Below are positions 54,465 to 62,344 of a stretch of 64,000 bases of DNA, piece by piece; within the stretch, counting starts at the first letter, position 1, and each line of letters begins with the position of its first letter. The stretch comes from Flavivirga algicola (GTDB lineage: Bacteria; Bacteroidota; Bacteroidia; Flavobacteriales; Flavobacteriaceae). Position numbers and translations under genes: made by a program. The stretch spans positions 377,001 through 441,000 of the forward strand of contig NZ_JABBHF010000002.1 of the NCBI RefSeq assembly GCF_012910715.1, in the 5' to 3' direction. Under the pieces are notes generated by a model that saw nothing but the letters and a program-made list of their open reading frames with translations, was not told the origin of the DNA and ran no database searches.

Positions 54465-57400
54465 TTAAAGTTTAATGTTAACCCCCAAGGTATACACGCC
54501 TGGTATAGGGTATGTTTGTTGATCTCTACCGTTTGCCACTTCTGGATTAAATCCATTATAATCAAATAAAGAAAGTGGTCTTTCTGCGGTTACGTAGAAT
54601 CTGATATCTGGATTGAATTTTCCTTTTAATTTTGGTAGTGTATACCCTAAAGTAACATTTTGCAGACGAATAAAATCGCCGTCTTCCACAAAGAAACTAT
54701 TTAGAAACTGATTACTCCAAGGGTTTCTTATACCTCGAGCCGACGGATATGTATTTGAAGTTCCAGGACCATGCCATCTGTTGATTGCAAAATCTCTATC
54801 GATATTAGGGTCTGGTGTTTGTCTAATTTGAAAACGCTTAATATTGGCTATTACATTGCCGCCTTGTCCTATGACATTTAGAGAAAAGTCCCAAGCTTTA
54901 TAATTGAAACCAAAATTAAAACCGAAGGAATAGGATGGTAGATAAGAACCTAAATCTACTCTATCTTGCGCATCTATTTCTGAATCTCCATTGTGGTCTA
55001 CAAACCTGAAATCACCTGGCTCTACAGTTAAGCCATTTCCGCGCGCTGCAACGGCTGCTGGATCTGCTAAAATTTCTTCTTCTGTTTGATATACCCCTGC
55101 AACCTCAAGACCGAAAAAAGCGTCTATAGAACCTCCAACTACAGATCTTTGGGCCACATCTCCACCAGTAGTTAAATTCTCCTGTCCTGCTAAGTCTAAT
55201 ATTTCATTTTTTAAGGTAGAAAAGTTTCCACCTATGGTATAACTAAAATCATCTGAAACACGCTTCGTCCAATTTAATACCAGTTCAAAACCTGAATTTT
55301 TAATTCTTCCTATATTTTGTCTGGTTTCCCCTGGCACTAAAAGCCTGGAAACTGGTATGATGGCATCTTTAGTCTCTCTGCTATAATAATCGGATTCTAT
55401 AGATAATTGGTTATCAAATAACCTTGCCGTAATACCAAAATTTGTTTCTTCGGTCACCTCCCATTTTAAAGCCTCAAAGTCACTACTTGTTACCAAACCT
55501 GGGAAGCGTACGTCTCCAAAAGCTACATCAGTTTCTTCCGATGTTATGCCTCCTGAACTGGAATTTACATTTGCATTTCCTAACTCTCCCCAACTGGCTC
55601 TTAACTTTAAGAAATCAAAAATACCATTGTCTTTCATAAAAGACTCTTCTGAAATCACCCAGCCAGCTCCAACAGTAGGAAAGTACCCCCATTTTTCTTG
55701 ATATTTGCTAGTTCCATCGGCACGGAATGTACCATATAATAGATATTTATTATCATAATTATAAGCGACTCTTCCAAAGTATGAAAAGAAATATTGTCTA
55801 ACGCCGTTATCACCAACGCCATCAATATCTATAGTTTTTGATAAATCTAAAAAATACGACTCATCGCCTATCCCCGGACCATTTGGAAAATTCAGCCCTT
55901 TTGCTTCTAATTGTTCAAAAGATCTATCTCTAAAAGATGTACCTGCCAAAACAGTCAAGTTATGCTTGCCAAAATCATTATTATAGGTTAATGTATTGTC
56001 CCAAGTTTGTTCAGAAAACGTCTCGTTTCTTTTAATTAATTCTGCATTTTCTCTAAAAGCATTTCCATTACCAAAGAAGAAAGGCAACCTCACTTCTCTT
56101 GTTTCAAGAGTTTCAAAATTATGATAGTAAGCCGTTTTAAAATTTAATTTATCAGGAATGACTTCATATTGTAAATCAAAAGTCATTAATGTATTTCTTA
56201 TTTTATTTCTGTTCTCAGTATTTTCCATTAGAGGGAATGGGTTCTGTGTACCTCTATAACCTAAATCTTGTGCATTTGCATAAGGTTTTGGAAAAGCATC
56301 TGTTTTAGATGGGTCTAAAACCGGCATGGTAGGTACTGCGAAATAAGCTAATGCAAAGGCGCCTTCTTCTGGACGATACCTGGTAGCATTACTTAAAAGC
56401 GCCGAAACACCAACTTTTAATCGATCGCTTATATCAGCACTCAATTTGGTTCTAATATTAAAGCGCTCATAATCATTTTTCATTCTAAGGATACCTTCTT
56501 GTTCAAATTGACTTAGTCCAACTGAATAGTTAATACCTTCGGTTCCCCCAGTAACACCCAAACTGTGATTTTGTATAAGCGCCTGACGCAAAATTAAATC
56601 ATACCAATCTGTATTAACATCAGGAACATTGGGATTGATTCTACTTCTCCCATAACGTTGCATAGCATTTTCTATGAATTGAGCTTCTGCGACAGAACCA
56701 GATTCTCTAGCTAAAGTAGAAAACTGTTCTGAGTTTGAGAGTTTCACTATATTATGAGCAATTTGAACCCCTTGATAGCCATTATAAGTAATTTGAGGTT
56801 TTTGATTAGCCTTTCCTGAATGTGTTTCAATAAGTATCACACCGTTTGCGGCTCTAACACCATAAATAGCTGATGCTGAGGCATCCTTTAATACTGAAAT
56901 CGTTTTAATGTCTTCATTATTTAAAAAATCGATATCATCGAAAAAAGCGCCATCAACAACATAAAGCGGGTTAGAAGCCCCATTGCCTGTATAAGAACCC
57001 AGGCCACGTACCCTAACCGTTGGAGATGTACCTGGTGCCCCTCTACTTACTACTTGTAAACCTGCTACTTTTCCTTGAAGGGATTGCATAGCAGCCCCAG
57101 CAGGTGTTCTTGTAATATCCTCAGATTTAATAGTTGTAATAGCACCTGTTAAATCTGCTTTCTTTTGTGTACCATAACCAATAACCACAACTTCTTCTAA
57201 CGTTGCTATATCAGATTCTAAAGTTACGTTTACTTGAGTTTGATTTTGAATTAAGATGGATGTCGTTTTAAAACCAAGCGAACTAAATTCTAATGTCTCA
57301 CCTTGGTTTACTTCAATAGAATAACGCCCGTCAAAATCTGTACTTACACCTCTAATTGTTCCTTTTACAATAACACTTGCTCCAGGTATTGGCATATTAT

Positions 57401-57497
57401 CTTCAGAACTAATCACTGTTCCTCCAATCGTTTTTTCCTGTGTAAAAGCATGGATCGTAAACAAAAGAATTAGCAATAAAGTAAATCTTGTTTTCAT
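54465..57497 (-). CDS. SusC-like TonB-dependent receptor (second locus)
   Basis: The 1010-residue protein has a signal peptide (LLLILLFTIHAFTQE), a CarboxypepD_reg-like domain (GGTVISSEDNMPIPGASVIV), a plug (EEVVVIGYGTQKKADLTGA, then LKDASASAIYGVRAANGVI) and a barrel ending GVYTLGVNIKL. It heads the susC-susD-SGBP operon. Its 224-bp leader contains the four TACGTCA heptamers. The regulator gene upstream is transcribed in the same direction. Confidence 0.95.
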   Translation of the reverse strand: MKTRFTLLLILLFTIHAFTQEKTIGGTVISSEDNMPIPGASVIVKGTIRGVSTDFDGRYSIEVNQGETLEFSSLGFKTTSILIQNQTQVNVTLESDIATLEEVVVIGYGTQKKADLTGAITTIKSEDITRTPAGAAMQSLQGKVAGLQVVSRGAPGTSPTVRVRGLGSYTGNGASNPLYVVDGAFFDDIDFLNNEDIKTISVLKDASASAIYGVRAANGVILIETHSGKANQKPQITYNGYQGVQIAHNIVKLSNSEQFSTLARESGSVAEAQFIENAMQRYGRSRINPNVPDVNTDWYDLILRQALIQNHSLGVTGGTEGINYSVGLSQFEQEGILRMKNDYERFNIRTKLSADISDRLKVGVSALLSNATRYRPEEGAFALAYFAVPTMPVLDPSKTDAFPKPYANAQDLGYRGTQNPFPLMENTENRNKIRNTLMTFDLQYEVIPDKLNFKTAYYHNFETLETREVRLPFFFGNGNAFRENAELIKRNETFSEQTWDNTLTYNNDFGKHNLTVLAGTSFRDRSFEQLEAKGLNFPNGPGIGDESYFLDLSKTIDIDGVGDNGVRQYFFSYFGRVAYNYDNKYLLYGTFRADGTSKYQEKWGYFPTVGAGWVISEESFMKDNGIFDFLKLRASWGELGNANVNSSSGGITSEETDVAFGDVRFPGLVTSSDFEALKWEVTEETNFGITARLFDNQLSIESDYYSRETKDAIIPVSRLLVPGETRQNIGRIKNSGFELVLNWTKRVSDDFSYTIGGNFSTLKNEILDLAGQENLTTGGDVAQRSVVGGSIDAFFGLEVAGVYQTEEEILADPAAVAARGNGLTVEPGDFRFVDHNGDSEIDAQDRVDLGSYLPSYSFGFNFGFNYKAWDFSLNVIGQGGNVIANIKRFQIRQTPDPNIDRDFAINRWHGPGTSNTYPSARGIRNPWSNQFLNSFFVEDGDFIRLQNVTLGYTLPKLKGKFNPDIRFYVTAERPLSLFDYNGFNPEVANGRDQQTYPIPGVYTLGVNIKL

Positions 57498-57576
57498 ATA
57501 GTTATATTTAAATTGTTAGTTTGTACTAAATTATAAACTATCAAGAGCCTCTACAAAAAATGGCTTACACATAAAT

Positions 57577-57685
57577 TACGTCATGCAGCAAAAAATCCAT
57601 AAAATAGCTGTTTGACGTACTATTTGAAGGTTATAAACAAACAAAAACATTAAGATAAAAGCGATTATGACGTAGTTTTGACGTA
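57577..57685. promoter_or_regulatory. cluster of four TACGTCA heptamers in the susC leader
   Basis: TGACGTA occurs at 57613-57619, 57668-57674 and 57679-57685, and the reverse orientation TACGTCA at 57577-57583. The first-base distances 55 and 11 are near multiples of a DNA helical turn, so the three same-direction copies face one side of the DNA. The cluster lies between the HTH sensor gene (stop 57722) and susC (start 57497). A weak TTTG...TAATTTAG promoter is placed close to susC, downstream of the heptamers. Confidence 0.65.
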
Positions 57686-57721
57686 GTAATTGAAATGGGT
57701 TTAGATAATTTTAAAAGGGCT

Positions 57722-60517
57722 TTATTTGAAATTCCTTAAATAATCACCCAGAGATTTATCATTTTCTAAATTTAGTTTGCGTTTTAATCTATATCGATGG
57801 GTTTCTAGACCTCTTATTGACACATTCATGAGTGGTGCAATTTCTTTAGTCAACAAATTCATTTTGATGTAGGCACAGATCTTTAAATCTTTATGGGTTA
57901 ATTGCGGGTGTTTATTTTTTAATTGGTTGAAAAATTCTTCATGTACCTGATTGAAATTATATTCAAATATTTCCCATTCGTCTTCATGACCTATGGAGTT
58001 GTCTATTTTACGTAAGAGATGTTTGTACGCCAATGAATTTGTAAACCCTGTTTTTTGTTTTTCCAACTCCTCTTTTATTTCCAGCATAGATTCATTTTTC
58101 TTTACTAAAGCCATAGCTGTATTAGCAAGTTGCTTACTCTTAAGCTTCACTTCATTCTTTAAGGACTGATTTCTTAACTGAACAATTTTCTTTTCATTTT
58201 CAATGGCTTTTTCTTTAAGAAGATCTTCTTGTTCCTTCGCAAATTTTTCTTCTAAAAGTCTTTGTTCTTTAGCTATTTTCTTCTTATGTAGTTTATAAAA
58301 TAACAGAATAATCAAAATAGCCGTAACTCCATACAAAGCAATGCCTATACTATTCTTATACCAGGGTGGTAAAACGGTAAAATTTATTACTTTAATATCT
58401 GAAGTATCCCCTAAGCTATTAGCTGTTCTAAAATGTAACGTATAATCTCCATTACTTAAATTTGATAATCTTATTTTACCATTTTCAGTTTTTATCCATT
58501 CTAGAGAACCGTTTATTGTTAGAGCATACTCAAAAAAATGATTCGAGGATTTAGCTGAAGATATTGCTATATTAACATCCTCTTTAAATGGGAAATCAAA
58601 AGTGGCTTTTTGGTCTATGTCTATATAATCATCTCCTACTTTTATATTTTCCAGCATGGGTTTATACAAAGTGTTTGTATGAGAATAATTCTTTTTGTTT
58701 ACATTCATAAACCCACCATAAAGATTAAGGGAGTATAGCGAGTCATTTATTTTTGAAATTTTTTCTGAACCTACAATGAGTCTATCTTTAAAATAACTAC
58801 TTGGAATGTGTAAATCATCTTCTCCTTCTATTAAGGACTGTATATAAATCTTATCCTTGTTATTTTTAATCGCCAGTTCGCTATTATTTTCTTCTGAAAG
58901 CAAATAAGCTTCATCTCCAAAGTTTTCATTTAATAAATTGAAAGGTACGATGCTATCTATTAAGGATTCATATTTTAACCACCCCTCATTGGTTTTAAAG
59001 CATATATCACTTTTAATTTTGTAAACCCTAACGTTAAACTCAGAATTAAGCCCTTTCTTTTCATAGGGTACAATACTTATAATTTTATCATGATTTTCAT
59101 TAAATTCCACTCTAAACAACCCTTTATAAGCGTGGGCTAACCATGCTGTATATTGATCCTCGAAAGCCAAATATTTTATAGGAATGGTAGGTTCTCCTAA
59201 ATGTTTTACGTGCCATGCTCCTTCATGTTTTTCATATTTGACCAACCCCGTATAAGTCCCTTGTATGTAAGTGTTATTTTCTTCTGGCACCTTTTTTATT
59301 GTCCACCCCCCTGTGCTATTAGATATTTTTTTCTTTAGTTTTTTATTTTTCACTAAATAGGTTCCGTTATTGTGTCCACAAAATAAATCACCTTTTATTT
59401 TATTCAATGACCAGACCTGGCCTTGAGATTCTTCTATAAATTGTAATTTATTTTCTTTATCAATGTAAAACAGTCCTGTGTTAGTACCTATATATGTAAT
59501 GCCTTCATAATTGATGATATCGTAAACAGCGCCTAACTTCCCTGAGTTGTCATTAAAAAAAGAATAAGGGCTGCTTAAATCGACGGAAGCCAAACCATTA
59601 TCCAAACCAACATATAATTTCGATCGCTCATCTACTGTTTGACATAAAACAGTATTGTTTAACAGACCATTTTCTTTATTAATATGGTACAATACTTTTC
59701 CTTGGTTATTAGAAACATAAACCCCATTTTTAATAGTTCCAAAAATCATATCACCATTTTTTAATTTGGAAAAACTATTGAGTTGATGCTTTTTTATAAT
59801 ATCGTTTATTTCGGAATACCATGAAGTTAATTGGGTTTCCGAATAAGTAAAGCACCCTTTCAAAGCTGTAGAAATTAATAGTTTGCCTTTGTAATTTGAA
59901 ATGCTTATAACTTTAGAATCTTTAAGCAATGAACCATTTATATAGGGGTATAAGTGATCTTCACGCAAAATAAAAATACCATGTTTTAAAGTGGACACAT
60001 AAATAATATCATCAACAATATCAATAGATATGATAGTCGATTCTGGCTTTATGGTTATAATTTTCCCGTCTTGGTATATATAAAGGTTTAAAAAAGACCT
60101 AAATATTATGGCGTCTTTATGAGATAATATCTGCCAAAATTCCTCGTTTAATTGAGGTTGTTTTTCAATTAAATCATTTAATGATGTATATCCCAGTTTA
60201 CCTTTATTATTTCTTCTCCAATAACCAAATTCTTCATAAGAACCTGTGTATATAAGGTCTTTGTGGGCTAAAACAGATCTTATAATTGTTTTATTTGGCA
60301 ATTCATTAAAATTCCAATTGATGCCGTCAAATTCCAGTAACCCATTATTGTTAGCTACATAGAGTTTTCCATCTTCTGATATGGATACGCCCCAATTTTG
60401 ATTACCAGCATTGAATTCAGATAAAGAGTAGTTTTTGAAGTATGGGGTATACTGGGCATATAATTCATTTCGGCATAAAAATATACCAATTAAAATAAAA
60501 AAATATTTAAATTTCAT
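57722..60517 (-). CDS. membrane sensor with propeller, Y_Y_Y domain and LuxR-type HTH
   Basis: I take the ATG at 60515-60517 (MKFKYFFILIGIFLC signal); an ATG two codons earlier is also possible. The protein is about 931 residues. After the signal come two-component-regulator propeller repeats (NWGVSISEDGKLYVANNNGLLEF, ITYIGTNTGLFYIDKENKL), a Y_Y_Y domain (SNGDYTLHFRTANSLGD), one membrane helix (SIGIALYGVTAILIILLFY), a long coiled coil (about 760-850) and a C-terminal LuxR-type HTH (LTHKDLKICAYIKMNLLTKEIAPLMNVSIRGLETHRYRLKRKL). There is no kinase or receiver domain, so it is a one-component transmembrane regulator. The periplasmic part probably senses the glycan; the HTH would bind near susC. 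Confidence 0.9.
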   Translation of the reverse strand: MKFKYFFILIGIFLCRNELYAQYTPYFKNYSLSEFNAGNQNWGVSISEDGKLYVANNNGLLEFDGINWNFNELPNKTIIRSVLAHKDLIYTGSYEEFGYWRRNNKGKLGYTSLNDLIEKQPQLNEEFWQILSHKDAIIFRSFLNLYIYQDGKIITIKPESTIISIDIVDDIIYVSTLKHGIFILREDHLYPYINGSLLKDSKVISISNYKGKLLISTALKGCFTYSETQLTSWYSEINDIIKKHQLNSFSKLKNGDMIFGTIKNGVYVSNNQGKVLYHINKENGLLNNTVLCQTVDERSKLYVGLDNGLASVDLSSPYSFFNDNSGKLGAVYDIINYEGITYIGTNTGLFYIDKENKLQFIEESQGQVWSLNKIKGDLFCGHNNGTYLVKNKKLKKKISNSTGGWTIKKVPEENNTYIQGTYTGLVKYEKHEGAWHVKHLGEPTIPIKYLAFEDQYTAWLAHAYKGLFRVEFNENHDKIISIVPYEKKGLNSEFNVRVYKIKSDICFKTNEGWLKYESLIDSIVPFNLLNENFGDEAYLLSEENNSELAIKNNKDKIYIQSLIEGEDDLHIPSSYFKDRLIVGSEKISKINDSLYSLNLYGGFMNVNKKNYSHTNTLYKPMLENIKVGDDYIDIDQKATFDFPFKEDVNIAISSAKSSNHFFEYALTINGSLEWIKTENGKIRLSNLSNGDYTLHFRTANSLGDTSDIKVINFTVLPPWYKNSIGIALYGVTAILIILLFYKLHKKKIAKEQRLLEEKFAKEQEDLLKEKAIENEKKIVQLRNQSLKNEVKLKSKQLANTAMALVKKNESMLEIKEELEKQKTGFTNSLAYKHLLRKIDNSIGHEDEWEIFEYNFNQVHEEFFNQLKNKHPQLTHKDLKICAYIKMNLLTKEIAPLMNVSIRGLETHRYRLKRKLNLENDKSLGDYLRNFK

Positions 60518-60538
60518 TACCATGCAGTCAACATTCAA

Positions 60539-60880
60539 TTCGTAACCAGACAGTTACTAAGCTGGAAGTTTCTAAATTAATTTAACTTTTTAAGGCTAAA
60601 ACTAAGCGTGTTTATTACAAATCTAATTAATTTTCATAGAACAATTCTTAGCATGTAATATTTTGCTCGTTCAGGGATAAAGCTAAATTTTTATTTGATA
60701 ATAATTCAGGAGTTGATTGTTTCGTGAATTTGTAGCATGCAAAACCTTTAAAACACTTTTATATTGTATATAAATTATGTCCTGCTAAGGCTAAATTTCT
60801 GTAATGATAATGCTTAATTTATCAATAATTATATAATAACCACTTACAGCGATATTAATGGTTATTAATAATCACAATTA
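60539..60880 (-). other. 342-bp spacer upstream of the sensor gene
   Basis: There is no gene. AATAACCA (60835-60842) and TGGTTATT (60859-60866) form a weak hairpin directly after the sulfatase stop (60881) and are followed by ATATAATTATT on the minus strand, a possible terminator for the sulfatase/GH2 operon. The rest holds the promoter of the sensor gene; a TAATTTAG near 60585 is the best -7 candidate. Confidence 0.4.
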
Positions 60881-62344
60881 CTAAAAAGAAAATAGATCAG
60901 ACGCTACGCTTGCTTCATGCATCAAACTTTTAAGTTCTTTAACAATTTCTGGATGTTCTTCTGCTATGTTGTTTTCTTCTGCAAGGTCCTTCGATAAATC
61001 ATAAAGTTCAAAATTGCCTTGTTTCTTTTTATTTATACTATACCAAACACCTTTCCAGTTTCCTTTTCTAATAGCTTTCCTTCCTCCTTTTATATTAAAC
61101 TCCCAATATAAGTAGTCATGCTGCTTTTGGTTTTCATTTCCTAAAAGAGTTGGCAACATTGAAATTCCATCGCTTTGTTTTGGTGTCTCTATTCCTGCTA
61201 AATCTGCTAGCGTTGGCATAATGTCCCAAAACGCCGAAATATGATTTGAAACAGTTCCTGCTTTTATTTTTTTAGGCCACACGGTTATAAAAGGGCTTCG
61301 AATTCCTCCTTCGTACAAATCACGCTTAATACCTTTTAACCCTCCATTGCTGTTAAAAAAGTCTGGATTTGCACCGCCTTCTCTTGCTGGTCCGTTATCA
61401 CTAGCAAACATGATTATGGTATTTTCTGAAAGACCTAATGTTTCCAATTTAGCAACTATTTCTCCTACTTGTTTGTCTAACCTATCTATCATAGTCGCAT
61501 AGGTAGCATAGGGTTTTTCTTGAGGGCAATACTCATAAAACTTCATGTCTTCATCTCCATAATCTGAAGTGTATTTTTCTTCATTTTTAAGTGGTACTTC
61601 TTCAAACCTCCCGTTGTATTTAGAAAATAAAGTATCATTAGGTACTATAAGTTCTGCATGTGGTATCACAGAAGGAATGTACGCGAAAAAAGGGGTGTCT
61701 TTGTTGTTTTCAATAAACTTTAGTGTCTCTTCCTGAATTCTATCTGGTGCATATGTTACTTTTTGAGTCCAGTCATTACCCTCTAGAGAATCGATGTCTT
61801 TATTGTGATTTAAATATGGTGGATAATAACGATGTGCCAATTTCTGATCGTTGTAACCATAAAACTCATCAAAACCCTGTGTATTTGGGTCTCCTTCATT
61901 AAAACCTAATCCCCATTTACCAAACATTCCTGTAACATATCCTGCCTCTTTTAACACCTCGGCTATAGTGATAGAACTAGCTGGTAAAGGCACCTGACCT
62001 CCTTTTCCTTCCATGATTTCTTTGTTACCACGAATAGGTGTATGCCCAGTATGCTGCCCAGTCATCAATGAAGATCTTGCTGGAGCACAAACTGCCGCTC
62101 CACTATAATGCTGTGTAAATTTTATGCCTCGCGAAGCTAAAGCATCAATATTTGGTGTTTTAAATTTTTCCTGCCCGTAACAGCTTAAATCACCATACCC
62201 TAAATCATCTGCAAGGATGTATATAATATTGGGTTTTTTAACCTCTTCTTTTTTACTTTCATCAACATGTTGAGTTGTTTTTTTACAACTTACACATAGT
62301 GTTAAACCGATTACAATCCTTAAAGCTAGTTTTGTTTTTATCAT
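60881..62344 (-). CDS. S1 family sulfatase, lipoprotein (second)
   Basis: The 487-residue lipoprotein (IGLTLCVSCKK) has IIYILADDLGYGDLSCYGQ (metal Asp pair), AAVCAPARSSLMTGQHTGHT with formylglycine Cys86 in C-A-P-A-R, GMFGKWGLGF and MFASDNGPAREGG. The C-terminal subdomain has FELYDLSKDLAEENNIAEEHPE. It is an arylsulfatase-like S1 enzyme, distinct from the sulfatase at 40520-42190 in length and motif. Its ATG directly follows the stop of the GH2 gene at 62345, so the two are co-translated. Confidence 0.93.
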   Translation of the reverse strand: MIKTKLALRIVIGLTLCVSCKKTTQHVDESKKEEVKKPNIIYILADDLGYGDLSCYGQEKFKTPNIDALASRGIKFTQHYSGAAVCAPARSSLMTGQHTGHTPIRGNKEIMEGKGGQVPLPASSITIAEVLKEAGYVTGMFGKWGLGFNEGDPNTQGFDEFYGYNDQKLAHRYYPPYLNHNKDIDSLEGNDWTQKVTYAPDRIQEETLKFIENNKDTPFFAYIPSVIPHAELIVPNDTLFSKYNGRFEEVPLKNEEKYTSDYGDEDMKFYEYCPQEKPYATYATMIDRLDKQVGEIVAKLETLGLSENTIIMFASDNGPAREGGANPDFFNSNGGLKGIKRDLYEGGIRSPFITVWPKKIKAGTVSNHISAFWDIMPTLADLAGIETPKQSDGISMLPTLLGNENQKQHDYLYWEFNIKGGRKAIRKGNWKGVWYSINKKKQGNFELYDLSKDLAEENNIAEEHPEIVKELKSLMHEASVASDLFSF

